From NCBI GenBank assembly GCA_964538375.1, contig CAZIFQ010000001.1, forward strand, positions 1 through 64,000: a stretch of DNA of 64,000 nt. The letters are read 5' to 3'. The stretch comes from JAUUZQ01 sp964538375. Its GTDB lineage: Bacteria; Bacteroidota; Bacteroidia; Bacteroidales; GCA-2748055. The position numbers were made by a program, and so were the translations under genes. Below the pieces are notes generated by a model. It saw only the letters and a program-made list of their open reading frames with translations, did not search any database and was not told the DNA's origin. Shown here one piece after another: positions 8,028 to 17,166 of the stretch (positions are counted from its first letter, which is position 1; each line of letters begins with the position of its first letter).

Positions 8028-9416
8028 CTATTCATTCATTGTTCTTTCTACCTCTTCAATTGTTTTTGGAATCGGCGTGCCTAAAACTTTGTGTCCGGTA
8101 TCTGTGATTAGAACATCATCCTCTATTCTGACCCCTCCAAAATCAAGGTACTCTGCCACCTTGTTGTAATTGATAAAATCGGCATGCTTATTCTCTTTTT
8201 TCCATATGTCAATAAGCGTGGGAATAAAGTATAAGCCAGGTTCAATGGTTATAACAAAACCAGGATCTAACTCCCTACCAAGCCGCAAATATGCCAATCC
8301 AAACTGGTCACTCCTTTTAATTGAATCATTGTATCCAACATAATTTTCACCCAGTCCTTCCATGTCATGAACGTCTAAGCCAAGCATGTGTCCTAGTCCA
8401 TGTGGGAAAAACAAGGCATGAGCTCCGGCTGAAACAATATCTTCAACATTGCCCTTAAGTAAACCCAGGTCTTTCAGTCCGCTAGCTATTGTTGTTGCAG
8501 CTCCCAGGTGGAGATCAAGATTTTTAACTCCCGGAGCACAATTCTTAATGGCATTCATATTCGCATCCAATACTATCTGGTATATATCTTTCTGGCGAGC
8601 TGAAAATTTTCCACCTACCGGAAAAGTTCTCGTTATATCACTGGCATATCCCATTGATGTTTCTGCTCCTGCATCTGTGATTACCATTCTACCTTCTACC
8701 AATTCATTCTCATGATTGTGATTGTGCAATATCTGACCGTCCATACTTAATATCACGGGGAATGATACGGGGCCTCCATGAGATAAAGCAATCCCTTCTA
8801 TCGCTCCTGCTAACTCCCTCTCAAAGTTACCCGGGAAGCCCATTTTCATGGCTGTTGTGTGCATAATGTATGCTACATCAGCAGCTTTCTCCATCTCTTG
8901 AATCTCAAATTTATCTTTCACAGACCGAATAGCAACAACTGCCTTTATAAATTCTTCGGAAACAAAATTGCTAACCTGGTCAACTGAAGTATCTAACACC
9001 TGGGCAAGTTTAATAATTCCATCTCCCCTATAAGGTGGCAATAGTTTTACTTTCCTCCCACTTTTTAAGGCGGCTTTAATATCTGCTTCAAAAGCTGCAG
9101 CACCGCGGATATTTTCTACTCCAATCAGCTTACCCTTTTCCGCCATACGCTGCTTCTCACCTTCCCAAACAATATCTTCGATAGTAAGGTCATCACCATA
9201 GAGGATATCCTCTCCACTATCCAAATCACATATAGCAGCCAGTCCCGGCTGATTAAATCCAAAGAAGTAGAGAAATGAACTATCTTGTCGATAATGATAC
9301 GTATTAGAACGATAATTCATCGCGCTCTCATCATTTCCTGGAAATAGAAGTAATCCGCCTTTTGACAGATTATGCAGTTGCTTTCTTCTTTGCCAATAAA
9401 CCTCTTTTGAAAACAT
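8028..9416 (-). CDS. pepP: Xaa-Pro aminopeptidase, M24B family with N-terminal aminopeptidase-P domain (second copy)
   Basis: Proline-specific aminopeptidase of 462 residues with the standard two-domain layout: N-terminal domain (about 1-150; YHYRQDSSFLYFFGF is the family block) and catalytic domain (about 170-450). Metal ligands D248 (VITDAGAE), D260 (ASDITRTF), H343 (GLGHMLGLDVHD), E392 (IEPGLY) and E432 (VRIEDD) are all present. It resembles classical bacterial PepP more closely than the first copy at 3039-4328 does. It is convergent with sdhB and separated from it by a two-way terminator, so it has its own promoter. Confidence 0.93.
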   Translation of the reverse strand: MFSKEVYWQRRKQLHNLSKGGLLLFPGNDESAMNYRSNTYHYRQDSSFLYFFGFNQPGLAAICDLDSGEDILYGDDLTIEDIVWEGEKQRMAEKGKLIGVENIRGAAAFEADIKAALKSGRKVKLLPPYRGDGIIKLAQVLDTSVDQVSNFVSEEFIKAVVAIRSVKDKFEIQEMEKAADVAYIMHTTAMKMGFPGNFERELAGAIEGIALSHGGPVSFPVILSMDGQILHNHNHENELVEGRMVITDAGAETSMGYASDITRTFPVGGKFSARQKDIYQIVLDANMNAIKNCAPGVKNLDLHLGAATTIASGLKDLGLLKGNVEDIVSAGAHALFFPHGLGHMLGLDVHDMEGLGENYVGYNDSIKRSDQFGLAYLRLGRELDPGFVITIEPGLYFIPTLIDIWKKENKHADFINYNKVAEYLDFGGVRIEDDVLITDTGHKVLGTPIPKTIEEVERTMNE

Positions 9417-9694
9417 AATTTTATGATTTAATTAAACACACTAATTTTCTATCGAATATCAAAGTTAATTGCTTATGACAAGATTAGGTCTTAAATATTC
9501 ATAATTTTTAATGTTGTAAAAAATACGACAGGGAAGAACACAATATCGAGTGCCCGGAACATGCTCATACAAACAAAATGTAACTTTTTCATCCTCAAGG
9601 ACTAAAATATGTGCGAATAGCATTGTTTTCTGTGCTTTAATTCTTATATTCGCATAAGAGAGTGAGATTATCAACATTTTACTAACAGCCAGAC

Positions 9695-10450
9695 ATGCCC
9701 TACCGTCGCCTGCCCAATACCGATAGTGCCCGCATCAAAGCCATAAAGATTGCGCACGAAAAAGGTAATGAAATACCTCCGTTTAAACTGGCTTTTAGCC
9801 AGTCAATGTTTCAAAGAATAAAATCTACTTTACCAAGTTTCGAGAATGCAATTAGTGAGCACAAGAACTCATTAAACCTGCATGCAGATAAAAACAAGGA
9901 GTATCAGAAGAGATTAAAGAAAGCCAAGCTGTATATCTCACATTTCATACAGGTAGTGGACATGGCCATCACCAGGGGAGAACTTCGATCAGAAATTCGC
10001 AATTATTACGGACTAAATGAAGAAGAGAGAAAACTTCCTGCGCTTACAACAGAAGAGGAAATTATATCCTGGGGGGAAAATATTATTGAAGGGGAGAAGG
10101 CAAGGAGGTCAAAAGGTTTGGCTCCTATTACAAATCCAACCATTGCCGTAGTACAGGTTCACTATGACAATTTTATCGATGCATACAATCATCAAAGAAG
10201 CTTAAAGAAGCGTTCATCTCATGCACACGAGGTATTGGATTCTCTCAGATCATCCATTGATAATATCATCCAGCAAACGTGGAACGAAATTGAAGATGCT
10301 TATAAAGACCTGCCGGAAGAAAACCGACGTGAGAAGTGTAGCAATTATGGTGTGGTATACGTCTTCAGGAAAAACGAACTTACTGGGCTTAATCTTTTTC
10401 AGAGTGCGCAGGATGGAGCGACTGTACGGTCTTCGCCATTATCATCATAA
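9695..10450 (+). CDS. Conserved Bacteroidota protein of unknown function
   Basis: 251 residues, no signal peptide or membrane segment. The N-terminus MPYRRLPNTDSARIKAI and the blocks PPFKLAFSQ, AKLYISHFIQVVDMAI, ITNPTIAVV and YGVVYVFRKNEL match my memory of a widespread, uncharacterised Bacteroidota protein. Long charged stretches suggest a mostly helical, partly coiled-coil fold. No catalytic motif is recognised. Its last 62 nt overlap the convergent CPBP protease gene. No function is assigned. Confidence 0.75.
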   Translation: MPYRRLPNTDSARIKAIKIAHEKGNEIPPFKLAFSQSMFQRIKSTLPSFENAISEHKNSLNLHADKNKEYQKRLKKAKLYISHFIQVVDMAITRGELRSEIRNYYGLNEEERKLPALTTEEEIISWGENIIEGEKARRSKGLAPITNPTIAVVQVHYDNFIDAYNHQRSLKKRSSHAHEVLDSLRSSIDNIIQQTWNEIEDAYKDLPEENRREKCSNYGVVYVFRKNELTGLNLFQSAQDGATVRSSPLSS

Positions 10451-11321
10451 ATCCTAATACTGCAAGAAAACTTATTAATGCCAGCATGGGCATGCTTTCG
10501 CTTGTCCCAATCTCTTCAAGTGTATCTCCGGCTTTTTCCTGATAGGCCAGGTAATAAAAGATTACTCCAATTGCATTGTTTAAGAAATGGGCAATAATCG
10601 GATACCAGATTGATCGTCCGATAAATAACAAATATCCAAGTACCAGCCCCAGGAAAAAGCGTGGCAGAAAGGAATAAATCTGCATGTGAACCATGCTAAA
10701 AATAACAGCTGTAACAAGAATTGCCACATGAACATTCTTAAATGATTCTGCCAGGTGTCGCTGAATCAATCCCCGGAACAGCAGCTCCTCTCCCACTGCC
10801 GGAATAATTGCAATCATTATGAGGTTGATCAATAAACCGCCCATATTATCTGCCTCGATCAACTTCATCATCATCCCCTCGGTCTGCTCTTCCATGGAAC
10901 GCAATAGTTTCTCTATTCTATCAATGGGGATGGTCATCCTCATATTGATTTCTGTCAGGTAATTTACAAAAGGAAGCCCGGTGATCACAATGGCAATAAG
11001 CAAAACTATCGGAACAGTTCCGGGATAGGGTCGGGCGGTAAAATAGGCAAACCAACTCCCGGTATAGAGAAAGGATAAAAACAAACTGGAAAATATAAAT
11101 GTGCCTATCCCCCCGAATATCTGGATAAATTTTACAGCATTAATAATCGACTGACTCTCCAGGGAACCAAGTGACATCAATTCAGACACTGGGATTTTAA
11201 ACATCACCGCTCCTAATAACATGGCCACAAGCTGAAAGAAGAATCCAATGATAACCACACTCAGGGATGTGAAAATAAACATTGGCAAAGGTTTCATGCT
11301 TTGGATGATCGGTTTTCCCAT
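10389..11321 (-). CDS. CPBP family intramembrane glutamic protease
   Basis: Multi-pass membrane protein of 310 residues with seven or eight hydrophobic segments. The CPBP (CAAX protease/bacteriocin-processing, formerly Abi) signature is intact: EExxxR at E178-E179-R183 (GEELLFRG), His212 in the next helix (SMVHMQ) and HFLNN at 245-249. In bacteria such proteins cleave membrane substrates or give bacteriocin self-immunity; the substrate here is unknown. It is convergent with, and overlaps by 62 nt, the gene at 9695-10450, and diverges from the dihydrouridine synthase gene. Confidence 0.88.
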   Translation of the reverse strand: MGKPIIQSMKPLPMFIFTSLSVVIIGFFFQLVAMLLGAVMFKIPVSELMSLGSLESQSIINAVKFIQIFGGIGTFIFSSLFLSFLYTGSWFAYFTARPYPGTVPIVLLIAIVITGLPFVNYLTEINMRMTIPIDRIEKLLRSMEEQTEGMMMKLIEADNMGGLLINLIMIAIIPAVGEELLFRGLIQRHLAESFKNVHVAILVTAVIFSMVHMQIYSFLPRFFLGLVLGYLLFIGRSIWYPIIAHFLNNAIGVIFYYLAYQEKAGDTLEEIGTSESMPMLALISFLAVLGFMMIMAKTVQSLHPAHSEKD

Positions 11322-11357
11322 AATAAATTAACTAACTTAACTAATAAATGCTTTTTG

Positions 11358-11365
11358 TAATTTTG
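11358..11365 (+). promoter_or_regulatory. -7 box (TAATTTTG) for dihydrouridine synthase
   Basis: TAATTTTG fits TAnnTTTG and lies 70 nt before the likely TTG start at 11435. No TTG -33 element is visible. Sited in the divergent region between the CPBP and dus genes. Confidence 0.35.
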
Positions 11366-11434
11366 CAGCTTAATTGGATACTCTGCGAAAGTAGAGAAAA
11401 AGATTGAAAATCTTAAAACCGAATATTAGAACTA

Positions 11435-12451
11435 TTGAAGATACAAAAGCTTGACTTAGGAGAATACCCACTCTTCCTGGCCCCGATGGAAGATATCACC
11501 GATCCTTCTTTCAGATACATATGCAAAAAATTTGGTGCAGATGTGATGTATACTGAATTCATTTCTTCAGATGGACTCATTCGTAATGGAAGAAAAAGTG
11601 TCAAGAAGCTGGATATATTTGACTATGAAAGACCCATTGGCATTCAGCTATACGGACATATTATTGAGTCCATGGTAGAAGCTACGCATATGGCTGTAGA
11701 ATCAAATCCTGAACTCATCGACATTAATTATGGTTGTCCGGTTAGAAAAATTGCCAATCGCGGAGCCGGTGCAGGCATGCTGGCCAATATTCCCCTGATG
11801 ATGGATATGACTCGTCAAATTGTAGATGCTTCCTCCCTGCCTGTCACGGTTAAAACCCGGCTGGGCTGGGACGATAGCAGTAAAAATATTGTAAGTATAG
11901 CAGAACAATTGCAGGATTGTGGCATCGAAGCACTTACAATACATGGCAGAACCAGGGCACAAATGTATAAAGGAACTGCTGACTGGTCCCTGATTGGAGA
12001 GGTAAAGAACAATCCACGGATGAATATTCCTATCATTGGCAACGGTGACGTAAGTTCTCCTGAGATAGCAAGAGAAATGTTTAAGCGCTATGGTGTCGAC
12101 GGGATCATGATCGGACGAGCTGCTGTTGGAAAACCATGGCTTTTCCGTGACACAAAACATTTCATGAAGACCGGGGAGATTCTTCCTGAGCCCACTGTGT
12201 CTGAGAAAGTCGATATTGCCACTGAGCAATTCAAAAAATCTATCGAATGGAAAACCGAACCGGTTGGAATCTATGAAATGCGGAGGCATTTTTCAAACTA
12301 CTTCAAGGGTCTTCCTCATTTTAAAGAGACTCGTCTAAAGCTGCTTACAACCATTGATATTGAAGAGATTTATACGATCCTGGAATCCATTAAAGAGAGG
12401 TATGGTGATTTCAGGCCAACATTTGATGAGGGATTTTGGGACAATAATTAA
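11435..12451 (+). CDS. dusB: tRNA-dihydrouridine synthase, DusB type
   Basis: FMN enzyme that reduces uridines in the tRNA D-loop with NADPH. The TIM-barrel opens with LAPMEDITDPSFR (15-27); the catalytic Cys101 lies in NYGCPVRKIANRGAGAGML, and the FMN phosphate block GNGDVSSPEIAREMF and DGIMIGRAAVGKPWLF follow. 338 residues, normal length. There is no ATG before the first conserved block; TTG 11435 gives MKIQKLDLGEYPLFLAPME, which aligns well with family N-termini, so a TTG start is inferred. The stop overlaps the stop of convergent nadB (12448-12451). Confidence 0.9.
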   Translation: MKIQKLDLGEYPLFLAPMEDITDPSFRYICKKFGADVMYTEFISSDGLIRNGRKSVKKLDIFDYERPIGIQLYGHIIESMVEATHMAVESNPELIDINYGCPVRKIANRGAGAGMLANIPLMMDMTRQIVDASSLPVTVKTRLGWDDSSKNIVSIAEQLQDCGIEALTIHGRTRAQMYKGTADWSLIGEVKNNPRMNIPIIGNGDVSSPEIAREMFKRYGVDGIMIGRAAVGKPWLFRDTKHFMKTGEILPEPTVSEKVDIATEQFKKSIEWKTEPVGIYEMRRHFSNYFKGLPHFKETRLKLLTTIDIEEIYTILESIKERYGDFRPTFDEGFWDNN

Positions 12452-14013
12452 ATCTTATCCGGATAATCAATTGTATAATGCAATCCCCTGCTCTCATTTC
12501 TTGCATGGGCCATTTTTATGACCAGGTAACCCACATTGATGAGATTTCTCAATTCGCAAATATCTTTTGATATAGTTGAATACTTATACAATTCTTCTGT
12601 TTCCTTGTAAATGATCTGAAGACGGACAGTAGCTCTTTCAAGCCGGAGATTTGAGCGAACAATACCCACATAGTTGGTCATGATCTGCTGTACCTCTCGC
12701 AGGTTCTGTGTTATTAATATCATCTCTTCATTGAGTGTTGTTCCTGTCTCATCCCAATCCGGAATTCCTTCTTCAAACTCAATATTTTCAATTTTGGAGA
12801 TAGCATGCTTCGCTGCCCTGTCGGCAAATACTATGGCTTCGATCAAAGAATTTGAAGCTAGCCTGTTTGCTCCATGTAATCCTGTTGAAGCAGTCTCTCC
12901 AACAGCATACAAGCGCTTGATCTTACTTGATCCATGCTCATTCACCATAATTCCTCCACACATATAATGGGCTGCCGGAACCACAGGAATCATATCCTTT
13001 GCAATGTCAATTCCAAGGGACTCGCACTTCTTTGAAATGTTAGGGAAATGCTTTTTCAATTCATCTCCCTCTTTGTGGGTACAGTCGAGATAAAGAAAAT
13101 CATTACCTGAAATCTTCAATTCGTTATCAATGGCTCTTGCAACGATATCTCGAGGTGCCAGGCTCCCTCTCTCATCATATTTTTCCATAAAGGATTCGCC
13201 CTTCTGGTTTCTAAGGATACCTCCATAACCACGCATCGCTTCTGTGATAAGATATGAAGGATACTCTCCTGGATTATAAAGTGAGGTAGGGTGAAACTGC
13301 ACGAATTCCATGTTTTCCATCAATCCTTTTGCACGATATACCATGGCAATTCCATCTCCAGTTGCAATTGGTGGATTTGTTGTGGTTGCATAAAGCTGTC
13401 CACAGCCACCAGTGGCAATCAAAGTTGTTTTTGAAAGCATCTTGATAACACTGTTATTTTCAAGATTAAGAATATACGCCCCATAACATTCCGTTTCCTT
13501 GTGATGACGCTTCACCATTCTTCCCTTGTGGTGCTGGGTAATGAGGTCAACAGCAAAATGCTTTTCAAATAGGTCAATTTGCGGATGCGAACGAACCTTT
13601 TCGGATAATGCCCTTTGAATCTCTGATCCGGTATTATCCTTATGATGTAGTATTCTGTATTCAGAATGTCCTCCCTCCTTGGCAAGGTCATACTTCCCGT
13701 TGGACTCTTTATCAAAATTTGTCCCCCACGAAATTAATTCTTTTATCTGTGCCGGGGCTTCTTTCACAACCAGCTTAACGATATCTTCATCGCACAATCC
13801 ATCACCTGCAATCAGGGTATCTTCAACATGCTTATTGTATGAATCGGGCTCATAGGTTACTGCAGCAATCCCACCCTGGGCATAGCGTGTGTTCGTTTCC
13901 TCGAGTTCCGCTTTGGTGATCAGTGCCACTGTTCCATGCTCTGCAACCTTTAAAGCAAAACTTATGCCTCCTAAACCAGAGCCAATTACCAGAAAATCAT
14001 ACTTCTTTACCAT
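12448..14013 (-). CDS. nadB: L-aspartate oxidase
   Basis: FAD enzyme oxidising L-aspartate to iminoaspartate, the first step of de novo NAD synthesis. The FAD-binding motif IGSGLGGISFALKVAEHG starts at about residue 8; the family blocks GGIAAV, GGHSEYRILHHKD, ATGGCGQLY, FVQFHPTSLY, TEAMRGYGGIL and GLHGANRLASNSLIEA are present, and a C-terminal helical domain ends the protein. About 521 residues, as usual. ATG 14013 is preferred to an upstream TTG at 14022. nadA and nadC are not in the window. It has its own -7 box at 14039-14046 and diverges from glyS. Confidence 0.93.
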   Translation of the reverse strand: MVKKYDFLVIGSGLGGISFALKVAEHGTVALITKAELEETNTRYAQGGIAAVTYEPDSYNKHVEDTLIAGDGLCDEDIVKLVVKEAPAQIKELISWGTNFDKESNGKYDLAKEGGHSEYRILHHKDNTGSEIQRALSEKVRSHPQIDLFEKHFAVDLITQHHKGRMVKRHHKETECYGAYILNLENNSVIKMLSKTTLIATGGCGQLYATTTNPPIATGDGIAMVYRAKGLMENMEFVQFHPTSLYNPGEYPSYLITEAMRGYGGILRNQKGESFMEKYDERGSLAPRDIVARAIDNELKISGNDFLYLDCTHKEGDELKKHFPNISKKCESLGIDIAKDMIPVVPAAHYMCGGIMVNEHGSSKIKRLYAVGETASTGLHGANRLASNSLIEAIVFADRAAKHAISKIENIEFEEGIPDWDETGTTLNEEMILITQNLREVQQIMTNYVGIVRSNLRLERATVRLQIIYKETEELYKYSTISKDICELRNLINVGYLVIKMAHARNESRGLHYTIDYPDKI

Positions 14014-14038
14014 GTTGATCAATTCGGGATTTATTAAA

Positions 14039-14065
14039 CAAAGATAACAATAATGCAGAATTCAA
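14039..14065 (-). promoter_or_regulatory. Promoter for nadB
   Basis: On the minus strand TATCTTTG (14046-14039) fits the -7 consensus, and TTG (14065-14063) lies 16 nt further upstream, slightly closer than ideal. It gives a leader of about 20 nt before ATG 14013. Confidence 0.4.
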
Positions 14066-14160
14066 AACAGCATGCAAAGTACAGAATCAACGATAGTTTT
14101 TCTCTAAATTATCAGATTCTTTTATTTGAAAGGCGTTTTCTGTGTTTCGACTTTTTAAGT

Positions 14161-14168
14161 TACTTTTG
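14161..14168 (+). promoter_or_regulatory. -7 box (TACTTTTG) for glyS
   Basis: TACTTTTG fits TAnnTTTG and lies 25 nt before the glyS ATG at 14194. The -33 region is T-rich without a clean TTG. No T-box leader structure is evident, and the spacing leaves no room for one. Confidence 0.45.
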
Positions 14169-14193
14169 TGTTTCAATAAAAACTGAATAGATT

Positions 14194-15744
14194 ATGGGCC
14201 AGGAGGATGTGTTTAAAAAATTGGTGTCTCATTGTAAAGAGTATGGATTCGTATTTCCTTCAAGCGAAATATATGATGGATTAAGTGCTGTATATGATTA
14301 TGGCCAGAATGGCGTAGAGCTGAAAAATAACATTAAGAAATATTGGTGGGAAGCAATGGTATTGCTGAACGAAGAGGTAGTTGGATTAGATTCAGCCATT
14401 TTTATGCACCCAACCATTTGGAAAGCATCTGGACATGTAGATGCCTTTAATGATCCACTTATCGATAATATAGAATCGAAGAAAAGGTACCGCGCCGATG
14501 TTCTTATCGAGGAGAAGATGGCAAAATTTGATGAGAAGATTGATAAAGAGGTAGGCAAGGCAGCAAAGCGTTTTGGGGAGAGCTTTGATGAAAAACAATT
14601 CAGAGAGACCAATCCCAGGGTACTGGCAAACCAGGAAAAAAAGGACAAGCTGCACAAAAGATTCGTTGCTGCTCTTGAAGAAAATGACCTGGCAGAGCTC
14701 AAACAAATAATTATCGATGAAGAGATTGCCTGTCCTGTTTCCGGATCAAAAAACTGGACAGATGTAAGGCAATTTAACCTGATGTTCTCAACCGAGATAG
14801 GTTCCACGGCCGAAAGCGCTTCTACGATTTATCTTCGTCCGGAAACTGCGCAGGGTATATTTGTAAATTACCTGAATGTTCAAAAATCCGGGAGAATGAA
14901 ACTTCCATTTGGAATTGCGCAAATTGGAAAAGCTTTTCGTAACGAGATTGTTGCAAGACAATTTATTTTCAGGATGAGGGAATTCGAGCAAATGGAGATG
15001 CAATACTTTGTAAGTCCGGGAAGTGAGCTCGATTTCTTTAAAGAATGGAAAGAAAGACGAATGAAGTGGCACAAATCACTGGGTTTTGGAGATGAAAATT
15101 ACCGTTTCCATGATCATGATAAACTTGCTCACTACGCCAATGCCGCTACTGATATAGAATATAAGTTCCCATTTGGATTTAAGGAAGTGGAAGGCATTCA
15201 CTCAAGAACAGATTTTGACCTTGCCAGCCACCAGGAGTATTCAGGTAAGAAACTTCAATATTTCGATCCGGAAAAGAATGAGTCCTATACTCCATTTGTC
15301 GTAGAAACATCTATTGGTGTGGACAGAATGTTCTTGCAAATTATCTCCGCATCCTATTGCGAAGAAACATTAACAAAAGAAGACGGATCAACTGACCAAC
15401 GGGTTGTTCTGAAACTTCCACCTGCATTGGCTCCAATAAAACTTGCTGTGCTTCCCCTAACAAAAAAGGACGGATTACCAGCAAAAGCCAGGGGCATCAT
15501 GGGTGAATTGAAATTTGATTTCAACTGTCAGTATGAAGAAAAAGATTCCATTGGCAAACGTTATCGCAGGCAGGATGCCATTGGAACTCCATATTGTATA
15601 ACTATTGATCATCAGACCTTGGAGGATGACACTGTTACTATCAGGGACAGGGACACCATGGAACAATACAGGGTTGACATTCTATCTCTTAGAGAAACTA
15701 TTAAAGAAAAAGTAGATATTAAAACATTGTTAAAAAAGCTTTAG
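14194..15744 (+). CDS. glyS: Glycyl-tRNA synthetase, homodimeric (alpha2) type
   Basis: Class II synthetase charging tRNA-Gly. It is the single-chain eukaryote/archaea-like form (516 residues), not the two-subunit E. coli type. Motif 2 lies in IGKAFRNEI and RMREFEQMEMQYF; RPETAQGIFVNY and EVEGIHSRTDFDL are family signatures; motif 3 is ETSIGVDRMFL. The anticodon-binding domain occupies about the last 110 residues (APIKLAVLPLTKKDG onward). The insertion common in this family is present at about 100-170. The next gene, a glycosyltransferase, begins only 12 nt downstream and may be co-transcribed. Confidence 0.95.
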   Translation: MGQEDVFKKLVSHCKEYGFVFPSSEIYDGLSAVYDYGQNGVELKNNIKKYWWEAMVLLNEEVVGLDSAIFMHPTIWKASGHVDAFNDPLIDNIESKKRYRADVLIEEKMAKFDEKIDKEVGKAAKRFGESFDEKQFRETNPRVLANQEKKDKLHKRFVAALEENDLAELKQIIIDEEIACPVSGSKNWTDVRQFNLMFSTEIGSTAESASTIYLRPETAQGIFVNYLNVQKSGRMKLPFGIAQIGKAFRNEIVARQFIFRMREFEQMEMQYFVSPGSELDFFKEWKERRMKWHKSLGFGDENYRFHDHDKLAHYANAATDIEYKFPFGFKEVEGIHSRTDFDLASHQEYSGKKLQYFDPEKNESYTPFVVETSIGVDRMFLQIISASYCEETLTKEDGSTDQRVVLKLPPALAPIKLAVLPLTKKDGLPAKARGIMGELKFDFNCQYEEKDSIGKRYRRQDAIGTPYCITIDHQTLEDDTVTIRDRDTMEQYRVDILSLRETIKEKVDIKTLLKKL

Positions 15745-15756
15745 AATGTCTCTGCC

Positions 15757-17049
15757 ATGAAGCGCGTACTTATCATATCGTATTACTGGCCCCCAAGTGG
15801 TGGTGCAGGAGTCCAGCGCTGGCTTAAGTTTTCTAAATTTTTACCTGAGTTTGGCTGGGAACCCGTTATTCTCACTGTAGATCCAAGCAAAGCAACTTAT
15901 CCGGTAAGGGATGAATCACTTATAAAGGACCAAGGCGAGGATCTCGAGGTGGTTCGAACGGATAGCAATGAGTGGTTTTCTGTCTACAAGAAAGTTTCAG
16001 GAAATGATCGTGTTCCCTATGCAGGATTTGCAAGTGAGAGTAAAACCATTTCATTTAAACAAAAAACAGCCAGGTTCGTACGCGGTAACTTTTTCCTGCC
16101 TGATCCAAGAAAGGGATGGAACAAGTACGCGATAGAGGCTGCCAGGAAACTGATTAAAGAAAAAACAATAGATTGTATTGTTACCACCGGACCACCTCAT
16201 TCCTCTCAGCTTATCGGATTGAAGCTAAAAAAGGAATTCAATATTCCATGGCTTGCCGATTTCAGGGATCCATGGACTGATATCTACTACTATCGTCAGT
16301 TTTATCCAACACTGATCGCACAACGGATCAACCTCAACTATGAAAAAAAGGTCCTTACTCAGGCTGACATCATTTTAACGGTTAGTCAGGGATTTAAAAA
16401 GATATTTGTCGGGAAGAAGATCATTGATTCAAAGAAAGTTACAATTATTTCAAATGGATTTGATGATGAAGATTTCCAACAACAGGAAGAGTCCAGAGGG
16501 TCGTATTTTGTGCTGACTTATGTGGGGACACTTTCTGACATCTATCAGATAGACATTTTTATTGAAGCCTTTTTGGCGCTCTTATCAGAATACCCGAATT
16601 GCAAATTGCAGTTCATTGGTACGGTCTCAAATAATCAATTAGTTAAATTAAGCAGGATCCCAAGTGAAAACATTGAAGTGATCCCCCATGTTGAGCACAA
16701 GAAAGCTATTGAATATATGGAGAGGTCAAATGCGCTTTTACTTGTTATTCCAGAACACACATCAGGACAAGGAATTTTGCCTGGTAAAATATTTGAGTAC
16801 ATGGCCTCCGAAAGAAATATACTTGGAATTGGACCTGTGAATGGAGATTCGTCCTCCATGCTTAGTGAAACAGAAGCTGGAATTATGTTGTCGTATGAGG
16901 ATCTGGAAGGTATTAAAAAAACGATGTTGAAATTTTATCATGCTTCTCAAGATCTTGAATTCCCTGAAAAAGAGAAGAAATATCTACGGTACTCCAGGAA
17001 GAATTTGACTGAAGAGTTGGCCAGCATAATGAAATCTTTGGTCGGCTAG
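15757..17049 (+). CDS. Glycosyltransferase, GT4-like
   Basis: 430-residue cytoplasmic GT-B enzyme transferring a sugar from a nucleotide donor. The N-terminal domain starts with VLIISYYWPPSGGAGVQRWLKF; the C-terminal domain holds VTIISNGFDDEDF, LTYVGTLSDIYQ and the donor-binding region ending in GKIFEYMASERNIL with its conserved E. Donor and acceptor are not predictable. It stands 12 nt after glyS and is the first gene of the surface-glycan locus, 117 nt before the nonulosonate genes. Confidence 0.85.
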   Translation: MKRVLIISYYWPPSGGAGVQRWLKFSKFLPEFGWEPVILTVDPSKATYPVRDESLIKDQGEDLEVVRTDSNEWFSVYKKVSGNDRVPYAGFASESKTISFKQKTARFVRGNFFLPDPRKGWNKYAIEAARKLIKEKTIDCIVTTGPPHSSQLIGLKLKKEFNIPWLADFRDPWTDIYYYRQFYPTLIAQRINLNYEKKVLTQADIILTVSQGFKKIFVGKKIIDSKKVTIISNGFDDEDFQQQEESRGSYFVLTYVGTLSDIYQIDIFIEAFLALLSEYPNCKLQFIGTVSNNQLVKLSRIPSENIEVIPHVEHKKAIEYMERSNALLLVIPEHTSGQGILPGKIFEYMASERNILGIGPVNGDSSSMLSETEAGIMLSYEDLEGIKKTMLKFYHASQDLEFPEKEKKYLRYSRKNLTEELASIMKSLVG

Positions 17050-17166
17050 ATCGCATCACCGCAAAATCTTCTAAATAAAATACTTCCATGTCCCTATTAA
17101 TTCTAAATTGACTAAAAATTACTTACTTTGTATAAGAAGAATTAACTAATTTACTATTCCACCAGG

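Noticed and set aside
9465..9677. 70-codon minus-strand frame between the second pepP and the unknown gene
   Set aside because: No family or signal is seen, and the translation looks like random intergenic sequence. The region 9417-9694 appears to hold only promoters.
11702..12289. 195-codon minus-strand frame inside dusB
   Set aside because: Antisense shadow of a well-conserved gene; the translation has no known motif.
14060..14193. T-box or riboswitch in front of glyS
   Set aside because: The predicted transcription start leaves a leader of about 20 nt, too short for such a structure, and no T-box or glycine riboswitch sequence is seen.
14298..14807. 169-codon minus-strand frame inside glyS
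   Set aside because: Ser/Phe-rich antisense reading of a conserved synthetase; not a gene.
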